Source: JASLEW01 sp963732005
GTDB lineage: Bacteria; Acidobacteriota; Thermoanaerobaculia; Multivoradales; UBA5704
Length of the DNA stretch: 64,000 nt
Direction: 5' to 3'
NCBI GenBank assembly: GCA_963732005.1
Contig: CAVSXT010000004.1
Coordinates: 1,798,001-1,862,000 of the forward strand
The notes under the pieces are model-generated. The model had not been told where the DNA came from. It did no database searches and saw only the letters and a list, made by a program, of their open reading frames with translations. The translations under genes and the position numbers were made by a program. Of this stretch, positions 55,200 to 64,000 are shown piece after piece; position 1 is the stretch's first letter; each line of letters starts with the position of its first letter.

Positions 55200-58186
55200 G
55201 CCCGCCACCCGCCCAAGGCGGAGCCCTCCGGGCGGTCGCGGCCGGCTGCGCCAGCGGCGCGGGGGGCGCTCGCGGCCTGCCGCTGCTGTGGCGCGCTTCC
55301 GGGCGCGAGACGCTGCGGCGCCCGGGCCAGCTGCTGCTGGCGGTCGCCGGCGTCGCGCTCGGCGTCGCCGTGGTCATCGCGGTCGCCCTTGCCAGCGGCA
55401 GCGCCGAGCGCGCCTTCCAACTCGCCACCTCGGCGGCGACCGGCCGCGCCACCCACCAGATCGTGGGTCCTCCAGGCGGGCTGCCGGAAACCCTGTTCCC
55501 GCGCCTGGTGCTGGCAACCGGCGTCACCGCGGCGCCGGTCGTCGAGGACTGGGTGGTCATGCCGGCGCGAGCTGGCCAGCCCCCGCGCCTGTTCCAGCTG
55601 CTGGGCATCGACCCGTTCTCCGAAGGCCCGCTACGGCCCTACCTGGCGGCCGCTGGCGGCACCGTCATTGCGCCCGCCGCGGCGTCTGGCGCCGGCACGG
55701 CGCGCGGCCGAGCGGTTGCAGGAGCGGCGGGGGAGGGCGGCGCGGGCACCACGCCGGGCGCCGACCTTTCGCTGCTGCTGCTGCGCCCGGGAACCTGCCT
55801 GTTGGCGGCCGCCACCGCCGCGGAGCTCGGCCTGCACGCCGGCGACCGTTTCACGGTGCGGGCCGGCGGCGTGCCGCGCCAGCTCGAGCTGGCCGGCGTC
55901 ATCGGCACCGCCGGCAAGGGGGCGAGAGCGCCGGACCACGGCGACGGCGACGGCGCTGCCGGCGCCATCGCGGACCTGCTGGTCATGGACATCGCGGCTG
56001 CCCAGGAGCTGCTCGGCCGGCAAGGCAGGCTCGACCACATCGACCTGCGGCTGCCGCCGGATTCCGAGCCGGCCGGCGTGGCGCCACCGCCGGCAGGCGA
56101 AAGCGCCGGGACGGCAGCGCCATCCCGGCCTTTCGCCGCGATGCCGGCCGGACCGACCGGCATGGCCGGATCGACCGGCGCGGCCGGGCAGACCCGCGCG
56201 CCTGAACCGGCCCGCGCGACCGGCGCGGCTGGGCAGACCCGCGCGCCTGGACCGGCCGCCGTGGCAGGGCCGCAGGGACGGGGCGAGCTGGCCCGGATCT
56301 CGGCGCTGCTGCCGCCGGGGGCCGTCATCCTGCCGGCCTCGGCAGCCAGCCGCGACGCCCTGGCGATGACCCGCGCCTTCCGCATCAACCTGGCGGCGCT
56401 GTCGCTGCTCGCCATGGTCTGCGGCGCCTTCCTGATCTACAACACGATGACCTTCGCCGTGGTCCGGCGCCGGCCGCTGCTCGGCACCCTGCGCGCCCTG
56501 GGGGTCACCCGCGGCCAGGTGCTGGCGCTGGTGATGGGCGAAGCCGCCGCGGTGGCGATCGCCGGCACCGCCGTGGGGCTGGCCGCCGGCGTGGTGCTGG
56601 CGCGCGGCCTGCTGCACCTGGTCACCCAGACCATCAACGACCTCTATTTCGCGGTCTCGGTCCGCGGCCTGGCCCTGGCACCCAGCAGCTTCTTCGCCGC
56701 CGCCGCGATCGGCGTCGGCGCCACCCTCGCCGCCGCCCTGGCGCCGGCCCTCGAAGCGGCCCTGACGCCGCCGCGCGCCGCGCTCAGCCGCTCGCTGCTC
56801 GAGGCACGCCTGCGGCGGGCGCTGCCGCGCGCCACCGCACTCGGCGGCGCGCTGTTGCTGGCGGGAGCCCTGGTGCTGGCGGCGCCGCCGCCGGTCGGCG
56901 GCGGCCTGGTGCTCGGCTTCGCCGGCCTGGGCGCGGTGATCGTCGGCTGTGCGCTGCTGGCCCCGGCGGCGACGGTCGGGCTGATGCGGCTGCTGCGAGC
57001 GCCGCTCGGGGCGCTGCTCGGAGTGCGCGGCCGGATGGCGGCCGGCGGCGTCGTCGCCTCGCTGTCGCGCACCGCGGTGGCGATCGCCGCGCTGATGATC
57101 GCGGTGGCGGTGACCGTCGGGATCGGGGTGATGATCGACAGTTTCCGCCGCACCGTCACCGCCTGGCTCGAGCGCTCGCTGCCGTCGGACCTCTACGTCT
57201 CCGCGCCGACAGGCTATGGCGGCTTCGGCGGCGCGCCGATCGCCCCCGAGGCGGCGGCCCGCGCCGCCGCCGTGCCCGGAGTGGCGGCGGTGCACGGCGT
57301 CCGCCGGGTCGAGCTGCGCTCGTCCGCCGGGCCGATCTGGCTGCTGGCGGTCGATCCCGACCGGCGCCGCTTCCGCGGCTACGAGCTGCGCGAGGGCGAT
57401 GCCGACGGCATCTGGCGCCGGGTCGCGGCGGGCGGCGAGGCGATGGTCTCGGAGCCGTTCTCGCGCCGCCGGTCGGTGCACATGGGGGACGCCATCCGCC
57501 TGCCCACGGCCGAGGGCGAGCGCCGCTTCCGCGTCGCCGGCGTCTTCGCCGATTACACTTCCGACCTGGGCCTGGTGCTGATCAGCCGCCCCACCTACGT
57601 GCGTTTCTGGCACGACCCGTTGCTGTCGGGCTTCGCGGTCGACCTTGTACGCGCCGGTGGCGGCCGCGCCGATCCGGCAGCCGCGCGCATCATCCGGCTG
57701 CTGCGCCAGGCGCTGGGACAACCGGTCACCATCCGCTCCAACCGCGCGCTCCAGCGCCTGTCGCTCGAGATCTTCGACCGCACCTTCCTGATCACCGGCG
57801 TGCTGCGCCTGCTGGCGAGCCTGGTGGCCGCCATCGGCGTGCTGTCGGCGCTCACCGCCCTGCAGCTCGAACGCACCCGCGAGATCGGCGTGCTGCGGGC
57901 GACCGGCCTCACCCCCGGCCAGGTCTGGCAGCTGATCACCACCCAGACCGGATTGATGGGCCTCGCCGCCGGTCTGCTGGCGTTGCCGGTGGGCCTGGTC
58001 CTCTCCGCCATCATGGTCTACATCATCAATCGCCGGTCCTTCGGCTGGACCATCCACCTCGAGGTGTCGCCCGCGGTGCTGGTCGAAGCCCTGCTGCTGG
58101 CCCTGGGCGCCGCTCTCGCAGCCGGCCTCTACCCGGCCTGGCGCATGGCGCGTATCCCGCCGGCGCTCGCCCTGCGCGAGGAGTGA
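55196..58186 (+). CDS. FtsX-type ABC permease with apparent CTG start
   Basis: 996 residues, two FtsX-type halves, ten hydrophobic segments in all, and an external Ala/Gly/Pro-rich domain holding a ~42-base repeat (56176-56260). The first GTG in frame is 55370, but it falls inside the first membrane helix, and upstream codons read as a proper N-terminus (LLWRASGRETLRRPGQLLL). CTG 55196 has GGAGGA five bases before it and overlaps the ATPase stop as CTGA, mirroring the ATGA couplings elsewhere. Partner of the ATPase and of the AttH-like protein. Confidence 0.82.
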
Positions 58187-59667
58187 TCGTTCTGCGCCGG
58201 CTATCGCGCCGCCTGGCGCCGTCCACGACGATGGGGGCGTTGGCGGGGATTGGCGCCCTGGTGGTGCTGCTGGCGTTTGCCGCCTGGCGCCTGAGCCGCG
58301 CGACCGGTGGCACCGAGGACACCCAGGCGGCCGCCCCCATGAGCGTGGCGGCGGCGCTCGGCGCCGCGGACCCGCGCGGCTTTGCGCGCGCCCTCGCGCC
58401 GCGGCCCTTCGTCTTCCCTGCCGACCACGGCCCCCATCCCGATTTCCGCACCGAATGGTGGTACTACACCGGCAACCTGGCGGCCCGCGATGGGCGCCGG
58501 TTCGGCTTCCAGCTCACCTTCTTCCGCATCGCCCTCGCCCCGCCTGCCGGACCGCCCGTACCGCGCGCGCCGTCCGCGCCGGTAGCCGGTGGCAATGCCA
58601 ATGCCGCAGGCGTTCCCGGCGCCGCTGCACCTACCGCCGGTCGGACGTCGGCCTGGGCGACGCGCCAGGTGTGGTTCGCCCACTTCGCCGTGACCGACGC
58701 CGCCGGCGGCCGCTTCCTGGCCTACGAGCGCTGGGAGCGCCAGGCCCTCGGACTGGCCGGCGCCAAGGCCGCACCGTTCCGCGTCTGGGTGGGCAGTTGG
58801 TCCGCCGAACCCGCTGCGGCGGCAGCCGCCGTCGCCGGACCCACTGCCGGCCGGCACTCATCCGACGGCACCCCACCGATGAGGCTCATCGCGACCACCG
58901 GTGCCGCCGGTGGCGACCAGGACACCGCCACCGCCGGTGCTGCGGCCGGAGGCGGGGCCGCCATCGACCTGACCCTCACCCCGGCCCTGCCGCCGGTGCC
59001 GCAGGGTGACCGCGGCCTGTCGGCGAAGAGTGCCGAGCCGGGCAACGCCTCCTACTACTACTCGCTGCCGCGCCTCGCCGCCGCCGGCACCCTGCGCCTC
59101 GGCGGCGAGACCCTGGCGGTCACCGGCCTTGCCTGGATGGACCGCGAGTGGAGCACCAGCGCACTGGACGCCGGCGAGGTGGGATGGGACTGGTTCGCGC
59201 TGCAGCTCGACGACGGCTGGGAGTTGATGCTCTATCGTCTCCGGCGCCGTCTACCGGCGCCGCCGGGCGCCGGCGCTACGGTGCGCGCTGCCACCGCCGC
59301 CGCCGCCGACCAGATCGACCCGGCCAGCCTGGCCACCTGGATCGCCCCCGACGGCCGCACCAAGACGTCGCCACTCGCCGCCCTGCGCTTCGCCGAGACC
59401 GACAACTGGACGAGCCCGGCGAGCCGCACCCGCTACCCCTCTGGCTGGCGCCTGACGTTGCCCGGCGCCGGCCCAGGCGCCTGCGACCTGACCGTCCGGC
59501 CGCTGCTCGCGGACCAGGAGCTGCGGCTCTCCTTCCGCTACTGGGAAGGCGCGGTCGCCGCCACGGGCACCCACGACGGCAAGCCGATCGCGGCCCGCGG
59601 CTATGTCGAGCTCACCGGCTACGGCGAGGTCCGGGAACCCACGCCTGGCCATCGGCCGCCGACGTGA
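58183..59667 (+). CDS. AttH/CrtC-like lipocalin-fold protein
   Basis: 494 residues with an N-terminal anchor helix (~18-38). The hallmark FRTEWWYYTGNL follows, then RFGFQLTFFR, WFAHFAVTD, and a second lipocalin half with LAWMDREWSTSAL and GWDWFALQLDDGWELMLYRLR (cited in part: GWDWFALQLDDG). Ala/Gly/Thr-rich insertions sit between strands. In AttEFGH-type operons the same protein follows an ABC ATPase and permease; function there is unclear, with lipid handling suspected. GTG start overlaps the permease TGA (GTGA), with GAGGA upstream. Confidence 0.82.
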   Translation: MIVLRRLSRRLAPSTTMGALAGIGALVVLLAFAAWRLSRATGGTEDTQAAAPMSVAAALGAADPRGFARALAPRPFVFPADHGPHPDFRTEWWYYTGNLAARDGRRFGFQLTFFRIALAPPAGPPVPRAPSAPVAGGNANAAGVPGAAAPTAGRTSAWATRQVWFAHFAVTDAAGGRFLAYERWERQALGLAGAKAAPFRVWVGSWSAEPAAAAAAVAGPTAGRHSSDGTPPMRLIATTGAAGGDQDTATAGAAAGGGAAIDLTLTPALPPVPQGDRGLSAKSAEPGNASYYYSLPRLAAAGTLRLGGETLAVTGLAWMDREWSTSALDAGEVGWDWFALQLDDGWELMLYRLRRRLPAPPGAGATVRAATAAAADQIDPASLATWIAPDGRTKTSPLAALRFAETDNWTSPASRTRYPSGWRLTLPGAGPGACDLTVRPLLADQELRLSFRYWEGAVAATGTHDGKPIAARGYVELTGYGEVREPTPGHRPPT

Positions 59668-60096
59668 TGCCCCAACCAGGCTCCGCTCCCGAGCTGGAAT
59701 CGGGGTAGTGCTCTATCAGTTTTAGCACTACCGGAATCGGCTCCTGCTTGCTCCTTTCATGGCAACTTGTTATGCTCACCGACAAGATTGGGCCGCATCG
59801 GCGTCCGTCAAGGAAGCCCGTGACCGAGGCCGAGCTCGCAATGCGAAGCCGGGCGGGGTCAGCACCCGATCAGGTATTGGCTTAGACAGCCTGTCGCCAT
59901 TGGCGCATCTTCGCTGGCGTGGCGCACACTGTTTTATAACCGCGTTCCCGACAGCGGCCAAGCCAGCGAGAATCGAACGCCCCGATGATTTGCATATCGC
60001 CATTCGGCGATCCCGCGCGACCGCCGGTCCCGTGCGCTTCTCCTCGACCCAGCTCACCTGTTTTGCCTCATGCCGTGTCAGAGAGTATTGGCACTC
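59668..60096. other. Gap without a convincing gene, less GC-rich than the neighbours
   Basis: The gap from the AttH-like stop to the ChaN-like start is 519 bases. Open frames on both strands (59759-60100 and 59776-60114) have no recognisable protein. It contains the inverted repeat at 59704-59732 and, from 60097, the promoter. Base composition drops below that of the flanks; possibly debris of an insertion. Confidence 0.6.
59704..59732. repeat. 9-bp inverted repeat after the att-like operon
   Basis: GGTAGTGCT and AGCACTACC around an 11-base loop; GGAATCGG stands as a direct repeat on both sides (59696-59703 and 59733-59740). No T-run, so a classical terminator is unlikely; a miniature element with a target duplication is possible. 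Confidence 0.5.
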
Positions 60097-60126
60097 TTGA
60101 CCACCGCCAATCAAGATGCATATGAT
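60097..60126 (+). promoter_or_regulatory. Sigma70-like promoter of the graspetide locus
   Basis: -35 TTGACC (60097-60102), 18-base spacer, -10 TATGAT (60121-60126). It lies 61 bases before the ChaN-like start and is among the best promoter matches I saw. It would serve the whole + strand run to the window end. Confidence 0.7.
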
Positions 60127-60186
60127 TACAAAAGTTCTATATCAGCTGTCCCTTGATCAGCATGGCTACGGCTAGGAGGTACGACT

Positions 60187-61173
60187 ATGGTTCCGTGTCG
60201 GAGTTATGTGAGGCTGGGGTGTTATTGTGTCCTGTCGTTCGCGTGGCTGGCGAGCTCGGTTGTGAGCTATGCAAAGCCCGGTACCTGTGAAGCGATCCTC
60301 GATCCAAGGCACATCCTGGAAAACAGCGAGATCGTGTTGCTGGGCGAGATGCACGGCACCCGGGAGATTCCAAATTTCCTCGCCGCTGCCGTCTGTCAGG
60401 CGCTGCAGCGAGACCGGAGCGTTACGGTGGGGCTGGAGATCCCTCGCGAGGAAAATCCGCGCCTGCAGGCCTACCTCACTTCGCCCGGCCGCGGCGAAGA
60501 TCTGGCGGCCCTGCTTGCAGGCTCCTTCTGGCAGTCTCCCTACAAGGATGGCCGTAGCAGCGAGGCCATGGTGCAGTTGATCGTGGCCCTCCGTGGCTGG
60601 CGCGCGGGCGGCGATCGTCTACGCGTCATGCCGATCGATCCCGTCGAGCTTCCCGCTCCCAACTCGGCCGCCCCCGGGCCAGCTCCGAGTGGCGCGCCGC
60701 GACCTCGCGCGGCCGGCGAAACCCGTGATCGGGCGATGGCAGAGGGCCTTGCCGCCGCGATCCGCGATGCTCCTGACGACCTGTTCCTGGTCCTGACCGG
60801 CAACGTCCACAACCGCCTGCGGCCCGGGACGCCATGGGACCCGCATTTCGAGCCCATGGGATACCTCTTGGCGCGCGCCCTTCCGCCCGAGAAACGTTTG
60901 GTGGCTCTCGACGCCCACTATCCCGGGGGCAAGGCATCCTTCTGCTCGGGAAGCCTCGACGCTCCCAGCTGCAAGCCTACCGATCTTCCCAAGACCTGGA
61001 AGGTAGCGCTGCCGCGGCCCGATGACCCACCGGGCGTGGATCTTCAGCGCATCTCGGATCAGGTCCCCTACAGCGGCTTCTTCTACTTCACCGCACCCCT
61101 CACGCCATCGGGGCCTGCGGTTCCGCCGCCGGCAGCGCCCACCGCCGCCATCGCTCCCAACGGCCCGCCATGA
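60187..61173 (+). CDS. ChaN/Tiki-like exported protein
   Basis: 328 residues, signal peptide (YCVLSFAWLASSVVSYA), then a ChaN-like heme-binding/Tiki fold: IVLLGEMHGTREIPNF near residue 50, GLEIPREENP, and TGNVHNRL at the C-terminal side; acids and His in these blocks are the family metal or heme site. Low-complexity Pro-rich tail. AGGAGG with eight bases spacing precedes ATG 60187. It stands 108 bases before the ATP-grasp gene; a peptidase-like or uptake role for the peptide locus is speculative. Confidence 0.65.
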   Translation: MVPCRSYVRLGCYCVLSFAWLASSVVSYAKPGTCEAILDPRHILENSEIVLLGEMHGTREIPNFLAAAVCQALQRDRSVTVGLEIPREENPRLQAYLTSPGRGEDLAALLAGSFWQSPYKDGRSSEAMVQLIVALRGWRAGGDRLRVMPIDPVELPAPNSAAPGPAPSGAPRPRAAGETRDRAMAEGLAAAIRDAPDDLFLVLTGNVHNRLRPGTPWDPHFEPMGYLLARALPPEKRLVALDAHYPGGKASFCSGSLDAPSCKPTDLPKTWKVALPRPDDPPGVDLQRISDQVPYSGFFYFTAPLTPSGPAVPPPAAPTAAIAPNGPP

Positions 61174-61281
61174 GGTCGTAAGCCTCCGATTCCAAGCCGG
61201 GGGTGGTCCGGACGCTCGTTCAACGCCTCCGGCAGGTGGATCTCTGTCAGGACCATGGCAGGAGCCCAGAGGAGCCCTGAA

Positions 61282-62394
61282 ATGACCCGTATCCTGATCG
61301 CGACGTACCCAGAGGATATTCATGCCACGATGGTGGCTGCCGGCCTCGAGGCCCGCGGCCACGAGGCGGTCCTCTGGCAGGGAGCCGACTTCCCGACCCG
61401 GCAGCAGGCCTCGATCACGATAGGCGACGGCGGCGAGGCGGCCTGGGAAGTCTCGGGGCCGAGGCTCCGAATGGCTTCCGACAGCGCCTTCGACGTGATC
61501 TGGCACCGACGACCGGTGATCGAGCCGGTGCTTCCCGACGAGATGCATCCCGGTGACCGGATCGTCGCTAGCCGCGAATGCTCGATCTTCAACCGGAACC
61601 TTTGGCAGCTCATCTTTCCCGGCGCCTTCTGGATCAACCCGCTGGGCAGCCGGCAGCGCTCGAATGCCAAGCTGGTACAGCTCCAGGAGGCTCTGGCCGC
61701 CGGGCTGACGGTTCCACCGACGCTCTGCAGCAACGATCCGGGCCGGATTCGCGCCTTCCTCGACCGCTACGCGGGCCGCGCTATCTACAAACCGTTCTAC
61801 CCGGCACAATGGCGCAAGCAAGAGGGGTCGGCGTTGACCTTCACCAGCACCGTCTGCCGCAACGACCTCCCCGAAGACGAGGTGCTTCGCCTGACGCCAG
61901 GAATTTTTCAACAGCGGATCGCCAAACGCCACGAACTCCGGCTCACCTACATGGGCGACCTGCTGGTGGCCGCCAAGCTGCTGTCGCAGGAGATTCCCAG
62001 GGCTCGCCTCGACTGGAAGCTTGCCTTCGCCGACCTGCGAGTTCTGCCTGCCGAGATCCCCGCCGAGGTGGATCGGGCCTGTCGCCGTTTGCTGCGGCGA
62101 TTGGGAATCGTGTTTGCCTGCCTGGACATGATCGTCACTCCCGAAGGAGACCACGTCTTTGTCGAGGTCAACGAGATGGGACAGTTCCTTTGGCTCGAGG
62201 AGCTGAATGCCGACCTGCGGCTGCTCGATCCGTTTTGCGAGATGCTAGGGCAGGCGCGCAGGGATTTCACCTGGCGGCGATCGCCTGACAATCTGAGTTT
62301 CGCCGCCCTGCACGACGCGGCGATGGCGCAACAGCGGGAAGTGTTCGCTCGCGTTCACGTGGCGAAGCCGTCCTACTTTTCAGTGCCGGACTAA
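61282..62394 (+). CDS. ATP-grasp RiPP ligase, microviridin MvdD/MdnC type
   Basis: 370 residues, pre-ATP-grasp N-domain (MTRILIATYPEDIHATMV) and ATP-grasp fold. RHELRLTYMGDLLVAAKLLSQE from residue ~216 (quoted here as HELRLTYMGD and AAKLLSQE) and DWKLA match the E-[IL]-R-V-T-x-x-G-D...AA-x-x-SQ...DWR block of graspetide ligases; FVEVNEMGQFLWLE near 294 gives the Mg-binding Glu and Asn. It should form ester or amide bonds between Ser/Thr or Lys and Asp/Glu of the precursor. Ribosome site GAGGAG precedes ATG 61282. Confidence 0.85.
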   Translation: MTRILIATYPEDIHATMVAAGLEARGHEAVLWQGADFPTRQQASITIGDGGEAAWEVSGPRLRMASDSAFDVIWHRRPVIEPVLPDEMHPGDRIVASRECSIFNRNLWQLIFPGAFWINPLGSRQRSNAKLVQLQEALAAGLTVPPTLCSNDPGRIRAFLDRYAGRAIYKPFYPAQWRKQEGSALTFTSTVCRNDLPEDEVLRLTPGIFQQRIAKRHELRLTYMGDLLVAAKLLSQEIPRARLDWKLAFADLRVLPAEIPAEVDRACRRLLRRLGIVFACLDMIVTPEGDHVFVEVNEMGQFLWLEELNADLRLLDPFCEMLGQARRDFTWRRSPDNLSFAALHDAAMAQQREVFARVHVAKPSYFSVPD

Positions 62395-62462
62395 CGCGTA
62401 TTCGCGTCACCGCTATCCGGTGACGAGGTCAATCAACTGTTTATGGCAAAGGAGCTCGGACC

Positions 62463-62603
62463 ATGAAGAAAGTGGACAAGAAGCGAATTCTTGGGCGCCG
62501 TCTGGCGGAGGACATCACCGCCGAACAGCTCAAGAGCGCCACGGGTGGATCGCCCAGCAACTGCATGGGCGACTACGACGACGTCGATTATATTTCCTAT
62601 TGA
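62463..62603 (+). CDS. Candidate graspetide precursor peptide
   Basis: 46 residues. Basic leader start (MKKVDKKRILGRR), a helical segment LAEDITAEQLKSATGG, and after the double Gly (28-29) a 17-residue core with Ser30, Ser32 and Ser45 as hydroxyl donors and Asp37, Asp39, Asp40 and Asp42 as acceptors, plus Cys34. AAGGAG eight bases before the ATG. It follows the ligase by 68 bases. The core has neither the TxRxPSD motif of microviridins nor the TTxxxxEE repeat of plesiocins. Confidence 0.8.
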   Translation: MKKVDKKRILGRRLAEDITAEQLKSATGGSPSNCMGDYDDVDYISY

Positions 62604-62684
62604 GGAGCAGCGCGGGCGACGCCGGCTGTCGCCCTTGCGACGGCCGGCGGCCCGCCATCGCCGAGGAGATACCCGGAGAACGAT

Positions 62685-64000
62685 ATGACCGAGAACCAGA
62701 GCACAAAGGAGCCAGGTACGGCGCCTGGCCCCGATGGTAGCCTCCCGCCCGACCTGAAACTGGCAGTGACGGAAGAGGTCCAACGGCTGGTGGATCGCAG
62801 AGTCAGCCGCCTCGTCACAATCGTGTCTCTGGTGGTGGCGTTCTTGGGACTCGCGACCTTCTCGGCGGTCTGGTTCAAGACCGCGGCCATCGTCAAGCTG
62901 GAAGTCGACGCACTGATCCAAAGAAGCGACTCCACCACCAGCGTGGCGCACAACCTCGAAGAGCTGACCAACCGCGCCCTGGTGACTGCTTCGCTCATCG
63001 CTCTACGCAAGCCGGAGCCGGCGGTCTCGAAAAAACATCAGACTCTTTCGGTCACGAAGCCGGCGAAAGGGCTCGCCCTTTCTCTCGCCGATTGGGCTCG
63101 GCTAAAGAGGTGGCTACAGGACGAAACGCTCGACGACCAGGATTTTTCGGACACCGTCACCGTGCTCTCCGCTCTAGATGAGAGCACTGCAAAACACGAA
63201 GCCGCGGAACTCCTGGCGGAGATGTTGGATCCTCCTACGCAGTCGCGATATCGCTGGATGCTCCACCATCCCAAGAAGCGCCTGGCAATCCTGCTGGATT
63301 GTTCGCTCCCCGGATTGGGCGCAGCCGCTCTGCACGTCGCCCTTGCCGACGAGAGCGCAAAGGACCTGCGGCTCGCTGCCATGGACTTCATCCAGGCATC
63401 CTACGATCGCAGCGCCTTCCAGGACCTCCTTCCCCTCGCCACCGCGCCCGGCGACGGCGACCTGCGCCTGAAGGCATTGCTCACCTGTGCCTGGCTTGAT
63501 CCGATGAACGGCGAGATTGCCAAGGCGGTGGATGCTGCTCTAGCCGGGTCGGGTGCCGACAAGGACGTCGAGAAGGCAATCAAGCTCGCCACGCAAGTAT
63601 GGTACGCGCCGTCCCCCACGGATGAACAAACACCCGAACAAGTCATGAGTGAGGTAGAGCAGGGCCGGCTGCGGAACGCGGAGCGCTTGCTTTCCTACGC
63701 GTTTGCGCACGGCGCCTACGTGATCGTACTGTCCGGCGACACGCTGGCGATCTTTGTTCGCTCGGGCCAGAGCGCGTACGAGGCGTTTGGAGCGTCGAAG
63801 AGCAACTTCAGCCGCCTTTTGCCCTATTGGGACCTCCTGGCCGCCGCCGCCGCGGGCGGTGACCTCGAGAGGTTCGAGCGGCTGGTGCCCAGATCCTGCA
63901 CGCTCCACGGATTGCAGGCGGTGGTGGCGAGGTTGACAGGCTCCTCGCGCCTCATTCTCTTAGGGCCCACGTCCCTCGACGGAGCTCAGGTTTCGGAGGT
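62685..64000 (+). CDS. Single-pass membrane protein of the graspetide locus (cut by window edge)
   Basis: 438 codons visible, no stop. Residues 1-42 cytosolic with a charged helix, one membrane helix (43-64), then a large mostly helical domain with HEAT-like leucine-rich stretches (AAELLAEMLDP, LRLAAMDFIQAS, AERLLSYAFAHG). No family recognised. GGAGA stands before ATG 62685, 81 bases after the precursor. Possible roles are export, sensing or self-protection, but nothing in the sequence decides. Confidence 0.65.
   Translation, partial: MTENQSTKEPGTAPGPDGSLPPDLKLAVTEEVQRLVDRRVSRLVTIVSLVVAFLGLATFSAVWFKTAAIVKLEVDALIQRSDSTTSVAHNLEELTNRALVTASLIALRKPEPAVSKKHQTLSVTKPAKGLALSLADWARLKRWLQDETLDDQDFSDTVTVLSALDESTAKHEAAELLAEMLDPPTQSRYRWMLHHPKKRLAILLDCSLPGLGAAALHVALADESAKDLRLAAMDFIQASYDRSAFQDLLPLATAPGDGDLRLKALLTCAWLDPMNGEIAKAVDAALAGSGADKDVEKAIKLATQVWYAPSPTDEQTPEQVMSEVEQGRLRNAERLLSYAFAHGAYVIVLSGDTLAIFVRSGQSAYEAFGASKSNFSRLLPYWDLLAAAAAGGDLERFERLVPRSCTLHGLQAVVARLTGSSRLILLGPTSLDGAQVSE

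Noticed and set aside
55631..58057. 808-codon minus-strand frame opposite the permease
   Set aside because: Gln/Arg/His-rich translation without motifs; the + strand encodes a proper membrane protein.
59759..60114. Overlapping small frames on both strands in the gap before the ChaN-like gene
   Set aside because: No ribosome site, no recognisable domain, and the two frames exclude each other.

Overview
The window is uniformly GC-rich (about 70 percent by eye), densely coded on both strands, and comes from a Gram-negative-type bacterium: it carries a beta-barrel porin-like protein, Tat and Sec signal peptides, and envelope glycan enzymes. The mix of a 1,201-residue BNR-repeat (VPS10/sortilin-like) exoprotein, an S9 peptidase, a DUF4388-like (PATAN) protein, a type II lanthipeptide synthetase and an M3 oligopeptidase suggests Acidobacteriota (perhaps Thermoanaerobaculia-like). 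That placement is inference; no rRNA or tRNA gene was seen.

Layout. 1-2.7 kb: molybdoenzyme with b-type cytochrome anchor, next to ModA. 2.8-9 kb: ApaH, then a tightly overlapping + strand run (membrane protein, DHA2 drug exporter, GNAT, S9 peptidase). 9-18.4 kb: a secreted ankyrin protein bracketed by short tandem repeats, an MFS carrier, and an envelope-glycan island of three proteins sharing a Trp-Arg C-terminal tail (GT-like/methyltransferase fusion, sulfotransferase/GT2 fusion, GT2), with a beta-helix protein among them. 18.6-22.6 kb: small Cys-rich exported protein, porin, 4-TM protein, FMN_bind-like exported protein, cyclophilin. 22.6-28.1 kb: class II lanthipeptide locus (lanM, one intact mersacidin/lichenicidin-type precursor, one collapsed copy), a FitAB-type toxin-antitoxin pair, and a MocR-like remnant. 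28.1-43.2 kb: MscS, secreted repeat protein, DUF4388 scaffold, tandem-HTH regulator, BNR giant, M3 peptidase, PMT-like glycosyltransferase, malate synthase.

43.3-52.5 kb is the most unusual region. A 1,925-residue apparently cytosolic protein (two beta-rich propeller-like regions, a long helical region, C-terminal GHKL ATPase) overlaps a gene for a receiver-like domain fused to a SIR2 domain. I read this as a candidate two-component immune system with the logic of Detocs but a different sensor and a SIR2 effector. An intact ISL3-type insertion sequence with a perfect 8-bp target duplication sits just upstream.

52.6-59.7 kb: tryptophanase, then an AttEFGH-like operon (ABC ATPase, FtsX-type permease with an apparent CTG start, AttH/CrtC lipocalin). 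59.7-64 kb: after a less GC-rich 519-base gap with a good sigma70-like promoter, a ChaN-like protein, a microviridin-type ATP-grasp ligase, a 46-residue candidate graspetide precursor and a membrane protein cut by the window edge. This is a second RiPP locus, with a core motif I do not recognise.
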